Origin: Anseranas semipalmata
Lineage: Eukaryota > Chordata > Aves > Anseriformes > Anseranatidae
Length of the DNA stretch: 64,000 nt
Assembly: GCA_013399115.1 (NCBI GenBank)
Contig: VXAA01000133.1
Location: 110,786 to 174,785, forward strand
Reading direction: 5' to 3'
The notes beneath the pieces were generated by a model. That model worked only from the letters and a program-made list of their open reading frames with translations. It was not told the DNA's origin and did no database searches. A program made the translations under genes and the position numbers. Within the stretch, counting starts at the first letter, position 1. Each line of letters starts with the position of its first letter. Shown one piece after another: positions 32,401 through 47,400 of the stretch.

Positions 32401-35400
32401 TCAAAAAAACTGGGTGATGATTTCTGCAAATGATAATCCCAGCATGCTTGTGTGCGATAATGCTGTTATACCTAATGAAATGGGAACATGACTTCCAGGG
32501 GAAGCACATCAAGAGTTTCTCTAGTAAGAAGTCTAACTGTCTTGTATGCTTACATGTTGAAGCTATACTGGGTACTATCAAAATGCAGGGGGAGGGGACA
32601 CAACAAAAAAACAAAAAGAAAAAACAGACAAATGGCTTTTAGAACATGATTCAGCAGTCTACAAGAACTTAAATGATGCTATTGGGTATTTTATTGTACT
32701 CTAGCCAAGCCCAAAAAAATCACAGTGAGGGCTTTGGGTTAGCATAAAACATTGTGATTCTTCCCACAGAGAAGCCACAACTCCACAGAGTTCTCTCAAT
32801 GGCCTTAGAATTAATGGCACCACATGCTGCCACTGCTGCAGCTTTCAGCAGTCCTTGTACTGCTTCTGCTGTCATTCTGCTCTTCTTTGAGTCTGGCAAA
32901 AGCACTACATTCCCCACATCCAACTTTATTTGGTTATGTCACTCAAAACAAACAAACAAAGAAACAGCTAGGACTCCCTCCTGAAGTAGGCAACTTGCTG
33001 GAGTGTGTCTTTTCTCTTCCAGAGTATTCTTGGCCAGAATCCCCTGGACAAACTGGATGTTTTAAGATTAAGGAAGACAGGTTTGAATAAAGGTACTTTA
33101 TACCTAGATTTTAAGAAAATCCTCAAAAAATTATTAACAAAATAGGATTTGGCAATGAGTACTTCCTTGGATTAGAAAAAGAGTTCTTAAGAGCCAAGAA
33201 GTATGGTATGTTTGAACCTGCAAGTTCAGGTTTATTTTGGATTCTGGCATCAACAGTGGTATTGTATTCGATAGGAAGACTTCTCTCACATTCATGTAAA
33301 AAGCAGATTTAATGGCTAGAAGGGCATCGCTAAAAGGAGGCGCCCAGCCTGGCTGCAAGGTCGATAGCTATCCTGGCTCCAGTGAAGCAAGACTGTAGCT
33401 GTAAGAACTCCTTAGTCTCTCGAAAGCACAATTTACATACTTTAAGTGCAAAAATACTATTTGATGTAAAAAGAATTAAGAACTATGAGCTACTAATGAT
33501 GGTACAACATTTTTTTCCTCAAGTTAACAGTAGTCTAAAACTCTTATTTGTGCCAAGGATTGTTCCAACACAGGTCTCTCTCATTCCTTCAGGGCAGGAA
33601 TTGGCATTAGGAGAAGTATTTCCAGTACTGAATTTCATAAGGTTGAAATCTTGTGCCCCGAAGTCTGGTATTTTCACTCCTTCACACCAAACAAAGCCTG
33701 AAGGGCTTATCCTCTGATAGTACCTTGCAAAAGGACACCGACTTCATCTTCAAATCACCTTTTTCAATTCATCTTTGGCAGCTGATAAGTTTAGTGTTAT
33801 ATAGACAGCACCAATAGCCAGATGTGTTCATGCCATTTCCTTGTTCTTACAGATTTCTCTGCCAACATACAGAAGACAACGCACCATTTGTTTTGTGCTT
33901 ATCAAATTGGAGAGTTTGAACAACTATGATGAGAATCCCAGAATAATCCATCAGTATAATTTTCTCTGAAGTGCCGAAATTCAGACTTGCATGGCTGGAC
34001 TTCAAAGTCAAAGTATTAAAGGCAATTTGGGCATATACTTTATGCAGTGGTTTATACAAGTGAACAAATGTGTTGATTTAAATGAAAATGTCTTTTTTAA
34101 GATTGAAAAACTACAGGTTTGAAGATTTGCTAATCTGCCATCGTGAATACCTTGAAAAGGCAGGCTCTTGAGGATAACTGTGATGACAAGCTAAAATCAA
34201 GGTGGAAAGTGCTGAGTCTGAAATGTTGTCTTTAGGACACTAAAGAACACCCTGAAGAATTTTAAATACCAGACACTACTGATTATATCAACTAGAGTGC
34301 TGGACATTTAGGTTTTATTCATCTGCTACAAAAACAAGGAAAAAGGACTTGGATCAACTCTGTCTTCTATGCTCTCTTAACAGAGCACAATGGGACTAGA
34401 GTCACCTACTCTGGGAAGAAGAAAGCTCATCTTTAGGGCAAGGAGCACACTTGAACACATCCAACAAATATTTCTCCATCTTTGGTGATAAAACTACTAA
34501 AATCATTTGAATTCTAAAACTTGCATGTGCGGACACTTCAAACTGGACCTCTTTTCTTCTTGTAAGCCAACAATCTGCCAGGGTTTTAAAGACTATGCAC
34601 TCTGTCTACTTTACTGCACTCGAATCTGTCTCAGTGGCTGACCTTTACAAGAATGGAATCCTGGTTATGAGCAGACCTCCCTACCAGAAGCCTTGTTTTG
34701 CAATTCCAACACTCTTCTAAATTATGCTTACCTCACTCATCTAAAATAAGCCAGCAATCCTCAGGAGCACACAGCAATTGAGTCATTCAAAAGCAGCAGC
34801 CCCAGACTGCTCTTTGCAGTGATCCTTCAATGAGGGATCAAGCCACTTTCCTTGCAAAGCAGCATCTTCAGATTTGATATAACAACTTTATTTTCAGGTG
34901 TACCTAAACTTGTCTTTATCTAGCACAGTACACAACAGATGGGCTCTACCACTGGGAATAACAGCCCAAGGGAAAAACCAAATGGATAACAGTTAAGACT
35001 GCTTATATCCCTAAGTTCAAACAGAGACCAATTATTTCACTTCCTACACTGCACAAAACCAGTAGTATTATCAGCTTGACACCAATACCCTGGATCGCTC
35101 CTCTACAACAGAAGTAATACATAACCCTATTATTTTTAGTTTTAAACAAACAAAAATCACTACTATATATTAAACAATAAATATGCAAAGGGTGTAACTG
35201 AAATCTGAGACTGCCTCAAAATGTGTTTAAATTACTAAGTGCTGAATGTAAACTTAATTTAGTGCAAAGAAAAGTCTGACCATGCATGTAGGAAAAGTCA
35301 TTTATTTCCAGACCAATATTTACCTCTTTTTGGAGCTGCGTTCTCGGCTTCTCTCCCTGGAGCTATGCCTGCTTCTATGATGGCTGCGACTCCGGCTGCG

Positions 35401-38400
35401 GCTGTTAGAGCGAGACCTGTGGCGATGGCGTTTCTCACGGGATTTGGAGCGAGTTCTTCTTTTTCGTTCCCGGGAGGCTGAGCGAGACCGATGTCTGCGG
35501 CGATCTCGGGACCTAGATCTAGAACAGAAAGGACTTAAGACACTGCATTCACCTACTTACACTATCAGTGTATTTTGAATATTACACACTCTACGCATAA
35601 GCAAATTTGTACAGAGAACAGTCTGCAGTGTTCAGACCTATTGCATTGTCCTATCACAGGCAAACAAAGAGGGGAGAGCAACATTAGAAGTGCTACAAAC
35701 TCTTTTTTGACTAATGCAGACAGTTTTACCGTTGATTTATGATTATACATATGGTTACAGCATAGCCAATTCAGGCTTCAGAAAGGAAAAAAAACTTTGT
35801 ATTGTTTTAAAATCTTGTATTTATCAGGCCAAGTTTTAGAACTTCGTGATGCAGTGATAGGGATCACCTGCCAGAAGCTGTGTATTATGATGTTCTGAGA
35901 ACAAAGGACTATATCCTTCCCCATAGCTACTGCAATAAAAATAGTCTGGAAGGTTCTAAACACCATATAAATTCATGATTTTTCTTTCTTTTTTAAATCA
36001 CCTTGCAATAATACCTCATTGGTGACTTTCAACTGTAGGATAAGAAGAAAACTGGCATTATAAACGGGAGTTAACCTAGCGCTTAGTGTTTTAAGAACAT
36101 AGTTTTCACCAAAAGGTATTGAACACAAGCTTCTGTTTTGAATAAAGCAATTCTCTGCATTCCAAGTGTTATCAGGGACAAGACGTTGTGTTGTAGTAGC
36201 CGCAAGATACATACATGGATAAACAACCCAGCAGCATGATGCTAAATGCTGTATAAACACACAGATGACTATGCAATAGGATGCTTTGTCTGTAAAGAAG
36301 GACTTAAATTAATAACACTAGACAAACTTATAACGTTCCAGCTTGTAAAAGGCTGGCATCGCTGGTGGTATTCCTTGTTTACAGATTTGTATACCTTTTG
36401 GTATGTTTGCTGTGGGATCTGGACCTGAAACAAATGGAAAATGGTAAATCAATTTTTTTTTTACAGAGTCTCATTATCAAATATAAAGTACAGTTTAGTA
36501 GTAAATCAAGCTAGTTGAGAGCTGTTACTGTATTTCTCATTTTACTAGCAAATAATTTAAAGGCCTTTTATTTTATATTAACATATTTGTAACACATTTA
36601 CCAGGAAATAAATCACCCCNCTACTCCACTCTTTAATTCACACCCCTCCAATAAGAGCAGCTTACAGTTAAATAGTCAGTACTCCCTGATTTCTTGTCAG
36701 ACACATTATCAAACTGCAATAGATTTCAAGATGTCCATTGTTAGCTTCTGAAGCCAGTATGTCAAGAGAATCGCAGTTCAGGACCCATTCAACCCTAGCC
36801 CCACAAAGCCTAGAAGCAACTGTCTATTTCATAGAAACATAGCAAATTACTTTCCTTAGTCATACATTCAACTATTTCCAACAAGGAAAAATTTTAACAC
36901 CTATGTATCATCTGTCAGATCTCAAAACAAGGTACACACCTGAGAAACATATCTCATTTAAAGAGCATTTGTTCAACTATGTAGAGACACTAATATTTGT
37001 AATTTTTAAAGAAAATGCTTTCTATGAAAATAATTCAGGTTTTAAGAGTCAAGCAGTAAATTCATTTTCAGTACTTGTAAGTTTCCAAGGAATGGAAACT
37101 ATCATGATTCTGCAGATTTAAAAAAACAAATGTTCATGAACTACATCATAGTTTTTCCATTAAACTTTAGTTGCATATATATATATATATATAAATAAAA
37201 TGACCTATTTAAGCAGATCTCTACCTTCTTAGTTTCTCCCTTTCTTCTCTTTCCCTCTCCTCTCTACGTTTCAGGCGCTCCTGATTTCGTTTCTCTTGTT
37301 TATCAGCCACAATCCTCTAAAAGAAAAGGAATATATTCATTAAGTTACACTTCAAAATTTCTCAAATGAAGATGTAAAAGCTATAAAAATAACCTAGACA
37401 GTTAATATTCAGTTCTTTCCCTCATGTATATTTCTCCCTCTCTCTTCCTCAGTACATTTTATTTTTTTCAAGAAACACAAGTTATTGCAGAACACCTGCA
37501 GCAAATAGATGGGTGTTACACCAAGACCTGAAAGATGTAAACTTAATGTAAGTTTTTCATGAAGGGGAATTCAGAGCAGTAGGTCATGTCTTAATGTGAG
37601 AGCTTCCATGCCAATCCTATCATATTTTGGCCACTGGGGAAGGGTAGAAGGGAATCAGAACAGGGAGAGTTAAGAATTTTATTAATTCCTTCAGCTATGC
37701 TGTGAAATAAACTCTTAGTCTTAAAGGACTTGGTTGGGCTGATACCTAGTTTTGAGGCTACCTGTTTCTGTGTTGTGAACATTATACATATAATTAGAAA
37801 GGATGCTTCAGCTGATAGCCCCCAGGTTGAACTCACTACTACTGGGGACAAGGCACGCTCAGTAGAGGGCCCTCAGATGTGGAACTCACAACTGGAGATC
37901 TGGCCAAACCCAAGTCTCGCCACCTTCTGGACATGATGCAAGAAATTCAACTCTTTGTAAAGACCTTCTTCTGAGATGTGGAATTGCCCCAGCAGCATCT
38001 TGATTAGATCTCTGAGGAGAGCTCTGAGGAAGGAGGGGATAATTATTGTTTTCTTTTTTTGTTAGAAAAGTACTTCAAAAGATTATTTTATTGATGCTTT
38101 GGGAATGTGAATAATTATCCATGCATATTTTTTCCAAATGTTGTAAATAATCAGTTAATTAACCTCTTTATGTCAAATTATCTCTCTACTTCCTTGTACA
38201 GTATCAGTAATTTAACTATAAGCAAGGTTTCTTCTTCAAGTGAATCTTTGCATAATTTCATGGAGGGATGAGAGGAAACGCACATGATCTCCTCTAGGTA
38301 TGTAAGGTTTGAATTACAGCAACTGTATTTAGGAGCCTAAATTGTCAATATACTTAACAGAAAGAGTTGGGCTTTCCAAAGGGTAAGTCACAGTATCCAT

Positions 38401-41400
38401 GCAAGACAGCTGGAATATTATGAAAACCAAGCCAATTTATTCAAATTCAGTAGCAACATTTCTGCTTTTAGGGCTCCGATTCATTTAGCACTTGTCTTTA
38501 GTGATTTCTACAGTAACATGCTTAATTGAGCCTTAAAGTCCATAATTTGCATATTATTAAGATCATAAATGGCATAAGCATCCAAGTCCATCCTCTTGAA
38601 TACCAGAAGTCTAGAATATAATTCCAGTAAGTCTTTCTTCAAGCATATGATTTCTGGTCAAGATATTGCTGTTTAGGAAAATATTCCAACTGGATTTCAA
38701 AACTTCAAGCTATGGAGAACATGCATCCTCCCTGTAACAATTATTTTAATAGTTAGCCTCACTTCAAGATATGTACCTTTTTCTATTTTGACTTTGGATA
38801 GCTTGCTTTGAGTTGTTGGAACTCATTTCACCTATTGTAAGTTAAGCTTAAAAGTCTTCAAAAACACTTAAAAAAATTGTTGGTGCCTATGGAATGATAT
38901 GTCTGGATAAAATAAACGAGTTTCTGTGGTCTTTTTCCATACAGCAGGCTGTTGGAGCTCCAAACATTACTGTAGATCTTTTTGGAATCCTTTGCTATGA
39001 GTTACCTTCCTCTTTATGTACATGCTCTTTACAAGTACCAAAACTGAGCACAGCATATCAACAACAGCCCTATTAACATTTTATCCTTAAATAAAATGTC
39101 GGTCCCTTAGGCTCACTACATTTTTTTCTATTTTCAAGAGTCTCGTTATTAGTTTCATCCAATAAACTGGCTAAAAATAAATTTAATTTGGCTATCTCTT
39201 ATGTCTTCTAAATATATTTCCATGAGACTAATTCAGAATGCAGTTCTCCATTTTACAACTGGAATTGCACTCTTTGTTCCCAAGATGCATTACTTTGAAC
39301 ACTTGTTTTAATATACCTAGTGCAAAACAGGCCACCTTATCAAATTATCTAGATAATTGGTATTAGATTAACATGTTTGGTGTTTATAGACTAATGAAAT
39401 ATCTCGAGGTAATATGAAAAAAATTCACATGCCCAGAGATTCCATTAAGATTGCCTGACAAGTAACTAAGTAGGAGCACGCACACACACAAAATAGAGGA
39501 ATGATTTACCCTGAGTTCCTCGAGCTTCTCTCTTATTTCAATAAATCCTAAGTGTAATTTTCCTCCAAAGTGGTCAGCAAGTCGTCGGTCATTGTCATGA
39601 AGACCAAGATAAGCCGAACACACTTCACAAACCCGTAGCTTCTGCTGCTGAAAGCTAGAGGCAGGCATAGAATTCCTGTATACTTCCTAGGAAAAAAAAA
39701 AAAAATTGTTAAGTCTTACTTCTCAAAGCGCAGAAATACAAGAATGACTTATTTTTTTTTACCAGAAGTATATCACTTTTGATGACAGAATTCAAAGCAA
39801 ATCAGCATACCCTTTAGTTAATCCACACCATTCATAAATCAACCGTCTCATTAAGATACAATACAGGTTCCTTATTTTGAAGATTGGAGGTAGTAAGAAC
39901 AGGACATTAGCAAATGGTTTTTCAAATTAAACAAAGTAGAGTGATTATTATTTCAGATCATACTGCTTAAAAGGATTAATAACTTTCATAGACAACACAA
40001 TGAATGTACGTTAACACTATAATTACTATGTTAACATATGAAATATTACATGTTTTAATTCTGAACCCAATTTAAAACAAAAGAAACCTACCTGCATTTT
40101 AGACACTAATTAAACATCAAGTTATCTGAGCAAAATTTACCTACAAACACTCAGATAACAGACAAGTGAGACTGCCAGCAACCCCTCTGGTACCATTAAA
40201 GCAACCGCAGATGTTTGTTTCTATGAATTTAAGCATCTTGGTGAAATATGATTCGGAAAAGCTCTTGATGAGATTTGCCATGTGAACATTACAACAAAGA
40301 CTACTTTGACTTGCCTGATACACAAGCCATTGACTAACTATCTTTCAGTGAAAACAAGCTTAGCAGGGTCTGAAATGGTTCCCTTCACTGAAGCTTTCTG
40401 ATATGAGCCACACACCAGCACACCACAGTGTACAATGGGGTTACCATGGCAAGAGCCGTGAGACCCAACGAGATGAGCAAGTCCAACAAACACAGCTATG
40501 ACTGTAGTGTTCACAGATGCTACCAGCCAGTACAGCTAAATTAAGGTAAATGTATAATCAGTGGAAATTAGTATAATTTTAATACAATAGGAGCATATTT
40601 AAAGGCAGAAACTTCTCCCATGCAGGATGCCACAAAGCAAATTCCTTGGTTTTATATAAAGAAATTAGCTAAGTAAGTGCCAGTAGTTAAGGCATCCTGC
40701 ACTACATAGTTGCTGACCAATTTAATTTTGGATACTGCCTTCTCCATCCCCCAAACCTTACATATCAACTTACTTCAGCTTCTCTTTTCTTTACCCGGGC
40801 CTTCTCCACTTCATCCATTACTTTTTGAGATTCTTCCACATTTCCATCGGCTCCCAGCTGTTCTACTTTGGCCAGTAGTTTCCCAATTTCTTCATTCAAT
40901 TCATGAACTCGTTCAGCCTTGAAAGAGGAGAAAAGGCTCAATACAGACTCACAAAAATGCCTTTAAGTCAATTATGGAAAAGAATCTGAATACTGAGCTA
41001 TTATTATATGTAAAATCTGTAGGGTAAAATTAAAGGAAGCATGCAGAGATAAGCTCTCCAGGTAAAAGGGAAAACAGAGTTGCCTCACGTCATAACACAC
41101 AAAAGCTAAGTTACCAAGTCTATGTAGCAACTCCAGAGCTGGATTTTGTTCAGAAATTTCAAGTAATTCACACTGTTGTCTTTGCAAAATTAGTATTCAT
41201 ACAACCATTCCTTCTCACATGTCCATGTATTTGCAGAAAAAAATGATAAAAACTTTTTTTGGATCTAAAAGTACACAAATTACCAACATTTGTGTGGCAG
41301 AATATCACAGAGATTGAAGTTCACTGCCTTCAAGAATATTAGAGGTCTCTTCCCTGCCTTCTCCTCTCCCTGCTTTAGAAGCAGGTTTGGGGCATCTTTT

Positions 41401-44400
41401 TTTTTTTTATATATATATATTTATTATAAAACTTATTTTTATCCCTCATCAGCGTGAATTCTCAGATTGAATAGTCTCCCAAAGTCAATTTAGACTTGGT
41501 TCCTTAGAAAAACAGACCTCCAAAAAAACTTCCAGCAATTAGTTTTACATGCTTACCTTAGCTGCAACTTCAGCACTGATCTCTTCTTGGGTTTCTGCTA
41601 ATCTTTTCTTAGCCACTTCTGTTCTCCTGTCACAGTCTGCAATAAATGACTGCAGGTGGTCCATTGCCTAAAACATGAACAAGAACACTAATCAACATTG
41701 TAAATAACATTAATATTTTGTTATCCTTAACAATTCCTTGGTTTAAGACTAACTTTTAGAAGTTTTTCTTATGAAACGTCTGTATAACAATAAGCAGCAT
41801 ATGGTGTATAATCACATATATTAATATCATTAACATTTTAAAAGCCAGTCTACACATTGTCAAAATTTGTAACTATTTGCAGAAATTTGGAAGGGAATCT
41901 GTCTCTTGGTTTGTTCAGCCTGGAGAAGAGGAGACTGAGGGGAGGCCTCATGGCGGCCTGCAGCTTCCTCACGAGGGGAGTGGAGGGGCAGGCGCTGATC
42001 TCTGCTCTCTGGTGACAGCGACAGGACGTGAGGGAATGGCATGGAGCTGTGACAGGGGAGGGTCAGGCTGAGTGTTAGCAAAAGGTTCTTCACCGAGAGG
42101 GTGGTCGGGCACTGGAACAGGCTCCCCAGGGAAGTGGTCATGGCACCAAGCCTGATGGAGTTCAAGAAGCGTTTGGATGATGCTCTCAGACATATGGTCT
42201 GATTTTTGGGTGGTCTTGTGTGGAACCAGGAGTTGGACTTGATGATACTTGTGGGTCCCTTCCAACTTGGGATATTCTATGATTCTATGATTAAGTCTTA
42301 TTCTCAAAGAAGCAGTGAGCATTTATAACATGTATTAAAATTCTTCAAAGGATAGCTAGGTTCACCTCATCCTGCCAATACATGCAATACTATAACATTT
42401 TCTCCACTAGGCTTTTAAGCTATTAAGCATATTAACACCTTTTCCCCCCTGAACAACAACCCCAAACCTTTTATCCATACTGAAAAGGAAATTCCTAGCT
42501 GGGAGTTTGAAACTGTATTACTCAAACTATGGTGTACTGAGACATAACACATGATTTGTTATCCCCAAGACAAAATGACATTTTTTTCATCAAGTATAGA
42601 ATGTATGCCTCTCTTCAAAGCACGCATGGCATTAACGTTCGCTTGGTAATTGTTACAACTAAGGCAGCATACAGGTTTATGATTTTTTTCTTTTTGTGGA
42701 AGACTATTAGCAGTTCTACCTAGAGATGACTACCAATACAAATGTAATATTTGCATATAGTCACGAAGAGGCATGTAAACATTTACATAACTGTGGAGGG
42801 GTTTCTCTGGCTCCATCTATAAAACTACTTTACAAAAAGTTTTCCTTCTCTGTGCACCAAAGCCTAACTTTTGCTGCTCAGTTTATACTGCTAGACACAC
42901 AAATTATGCTTTCTCTCCACCACTAAGACAAAATACATACATCAAGCTCAAAGAAAAAATCTTGATCTTTGGATGCTATTTCGTAGTCTGCCCTTAATGC
43001 CAGGTCATGCACCTTCAGACATTCTCCAAGGTCCATTCTCTGAAAAGAGACAAAGAAAGTAATATAAGTTTTCACAAGTGTTACAAGGAACAAAGTAAGC
43101 ATAATTTCCTTTATTAGTCAAATATTCTGAATCAAATCATCTCCTCTACAGGAATAAAAGGACAGTTTAATAAAGCTGTAAGGCAATCCCAGACCTTTAA
43201 TGAACATGCATGTATAATGCAATGAAAAAAATATGTAGACAGAACAGATAGCTTATCCTATGATGATGGCTGTTCACATTACAGAACATCATTATTGTCC
43301 TCCAAAAGTTTTTTTTTGAACTTTCAGTAAAATAAAAGTGACTGAAGTGGGACATCCTGTATTGAACTAAAACAGCTTAGGAGAACCAAGATCCCTGAAA
43401 ATAATTGACAATTAAATGGTCAAATGCTTGATCTGATCTATCTGCACACTCCATGATATAAGTGTTCTGGCTGTAACAATCATCTGAAATAGCTGCAACC
43501 ACACCATCACTGTAAGTGCTGATTAAAAATCATTCTCTGAGCATATAAAGTAAGGTGGCCAAAAATCAAATCCCTCCAAAGGAAAGGCAGGAAGCACAAA
43601 CAAAAGTAAGTAGACTGCATCATTAGTCTTTAATCTCATGTAGCATGCCACTGAGAAGAGCACCCAGAATCTTATTACACATACTTATTACTTATTAAAC
43701 ACACACTGTTTTTAAATCAAAATTTGCACCCTGTACAGCAAGAGGAATTCTGATGAAATCTGTTTCCTGCAAGTTTGATTGGTGATTAAGACAATGTAAT
43801 ATGCACATGACAAAAATCAATTCATAATGGAAACAAAATTAGAAAAAACAAGATACATCAGCATGAGATTTTCTTAGACAGGGTATAATCACTGAAAGTG
43901 ATTACTATTTGCATCACTTAAAAACAACACAGTTTCAGTTAAGTCTGCTCTTGGCACTGCTCACTTAAGAAAAACTGATCCTTTCTGAGCATTAAAAACA
44001 TAACAGAAGTTGAACTCTGGTGGAAAAAGCTTTTACTGTTGTAGTTTAAGAATAGTTTTAGAACCAAAACTAATACAATTAATAACTTGAGTTTTTTTGT
44101 AAATAAAAGATGAGCGTTAACTTGGAAACTGTTGGAAGTCACCTGGTATCTGAGCCTAATAAGTGTTAACTTTTTTTTTTAATAAATGTAATACTTCCAT
44201 TTAAGTAGCAATTCAAGTCTCAGAAGGATAGCAAAATAACAAACATGAATTGCTTTCAACTTCTCAACATCAGTTAGATGTTCCAAGAAATCCATTAAAG
44301 TAATTTTTACAAAAGTTACTGATTTATTCCAAAGTGTTAGAGAAAGAAAAGCCATTGTTAAAATTATAGAATCTTGAAGTTTTAACTTTTTCGATGAACC

Positions 44401-47400
44401 GGAGTTATTTAAATACTCTTCAGCCACTATAAATATGCTTTCTGGAGAACACCCGATTGCAATGCTAAAGAAGATGATCAGCTTTTCCCTTCATAACTAC
44501 GCAAAACCTCAGCAGCTTTGTTAAGTGGAAGACCTGGAAGCTGAACAATATATCACGTCTAATTTCCAAGTCATTAGATGCTGACATTACTTCAACTTCA
44601 GCATTCTTTCAGGAAAGTATTTCAGTACTAGGAAAGCAGTATGAAAGAACATTTTAAAACTCTTACTACTGAAAAAAATTCTGCCCTCCCTTTATCACTA
44701 CACTGTGCCTCCCTATGCCAGCACATGTGCCTGTGCAATTGAACACAGTCAGGGTACTGACTGGGTAAAATGTAGCTCAGCAAGCAAAAAAAAAAATGGA
44801 GGTATGGTAGCATATCTTTGTCCAACTTGTTAGGCAGCCATACAAACAGACATGCTGACAATATGTAGGGGGAAGTGTAATAGTGGACTTGAGTAGCTAG
44901 GATCTCTTACAGCACCAAGATTACACTTCACAAACCCTTGAATAACTTCAGTAATATTAGCTGCAGCTTTCAGGGGGTAGAGCAGAGGTGATGTAGGATT
45001 TCTTTTTGTTAGGTAATGTCCCAGGCAGAAGAAAGGAAGCGTTGGATCTTCTGCCTCTGATCCAGCTTGGAGCACAGCCTTACAAATACTCACATGGCAT
45101 AACAGACAGGGAGCAACAGCAAGTACATACAAGAGGAAAAGATTCCTTTTCATTGGCTTTGTTGCTAAAGAAAACGTATCACTGTTGGAACCACTCCTTA
45201 GCACACTCTGTACTAGTCTTGGTTAACCCTCAAAAAGCACCTTAACAGAAGTATTACTACTAAATGTCCGTCTTAAAAACTCTATTAACAAAATGAAGTT
45301 TAGAGACACATAAAACAAGTTTAAAACTTAACCCAGTTTGCGTGTTACAATACAAAAATCAGGCTAAAAAGCACTCCTGATGGTATACGTTAAGCAATAT
45401 TTGGCAAAGAGAATTCATCTTGGGGATGATTCCTTACTGTCAGAAGTCTACACTGGATCAGAATTGCTGAGGACGTTGATAACCACAGAGAAGCCCGTAA
45501 TATAGTTTGACTCACATGGCCATCTACAAAGTAGATGGATAGCAAATGGAAATGGCCAGAAGGTACAGTAAGATTTTATTTCCATTTTCCACACACCCAT
45601 GTTGCAATTTGGTGCCGAGACATGCCCTTCCCCAGAGGCAAAGAACATGCATTGGTAGTCAGCCATTTAAGATCAATCATATTTGAAACAGAAGGTGGCT
45701 ATAAGAAAGACTAATGTTCAGACACTGAGCTACTACCCAAGGCCCAGAAAGAATGCACATAAACTTTGTCTTTTATTGCTGATACAATGATTTTCAGACA
45801 GACTTACGCTACTTAAAGTGGTTCACAGAGGAGTCCCAATGAGCAAACCAAACAAAGAAAGGGGAGAACAAAGTCCCCAGGCTAGACAGAACTGAAATTT
45901 ATTGAATACGTGAAGCCATATATACTTTAGGGCTTTTTGCAGCTATGCATTTTTACTGAAGGTAAAACCAGAAAAATCCTTACATATCTGGAGAATCTTT
46001 ATTACAAGTGAAAGCTATTGCTTAAGTTTAGTCTAGAAAATAGTCTAGGCAACTGCATGCAAAGCAGGGTATCAGTAGCCCGTCTGCTGTTGCAGAGCTC
46101 TGCTTAAGAAACTACTGCCCGCTACTAGCAAATGGTTAGCAAGTTGTTGTCACACTTTTTTTTCTTCTTCTTCTCATCACTGTTAAATGGGCAATTAAAG
46201 ATACTTGATTTCCCAGACCTGAGGTTTAGACAACTTGTCTTTCATCCCAACAAACTTCATATCGAAATGATTCAGTAATCATTTTTGTTGTCCCATTCAT
46301 GGAAATGGATAGAATGCCTTGATGTGCTAATACAGAAAAAAAGTTTACTGCTGATGGTTGGCTCTGCATCAATCAAATCAGGTGCAGAAAAAGACCATCA
46401 CCCTAGTCAAACACAAACAGACAAGGCAGAGATGGTCCAGGAGAAAGGCAACGCAGAAGCTGTAGAGCTCATCTGAAAAATAAACGTGCACTCAAAGTAT
46501 CTGACATTAGCAACTGAATCAGAGACTAAACTATTGGATGTGGTGCTGTCTCTGGAAGCATGAAACTAAGAAAGCTTTCTTTTTCAAGCCTTGAGCAACC
46601 TACAGCAAAATTCTCATTTTGGTGCTTTTACAACTACTACACGTTTCTTTGACATCACAGATTAGATTACTGAATGCACATAATATAGACTGCAAGAAGA
46701 ACACAGAGGACTGATGTTGAGCCAAGCGTGACACAGTAGCACACACTATCAACGCTTCTAAAAACAGCATGCATCTTTGATAGGTTTTGAAGGATGATAC
46801 TCTGGACAGCGCTTCTGTAGAGAATTCTTTCTAGCTAAAAAGATACACCAAAGCAGCTCACATTCAGCAAGAGATTTTTTTGTTGTTGTTTAAGAAATTC
46901 TGACGTGACTAGAAAATTTATGTTGTCTGGAGGAACCAGATCTCTCCCTTTATCAAATTGTCAGGGCAGCTACGAAGAACATCCTCGTCAAAGCACAACA
47001 AGAACACCCTTGCTACAGTCAAAAAGAAGCTGCAGACAGACTCTTTGCTGAGATCTTCCTCATTAGGGAACTCACTTTTCATCTGCACTAACAGTTTTGT
47101 TTCTGACAGATTTATAGGCCTGCCAGAAAGCCTGTCTTTTCCTTGAGGCACCACATGTTCAGAAGGGGAGGTCTGGGGACAATGCATGACTGAAGTCCTC
47201 AGACTTCACTAACTGAGTTAACTTTAGAAGGACTTCACTACCAGGAAAGAAATACTGAGCTGAAAAAAAGGCAGAAAAATATTGAATTATTAAAGTCCTT
47301 AGCAACCTCTGAAAATTCCAGGTATCTTCAGATTTATAATACTTCTTTAAAGACTTTTCTCCCTTTAATCCTACTCTTACTTCTGAAGACTTCAATTCCT

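Larger units (their letters stand above)
36425..37224 (-). other. LUC7L2: LUC7L2 intron 7
   Basis: A 0.8-kb intron holding the single N and, near its right end (37175-37192), a short (TA)n run. Confidence 0.85.
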
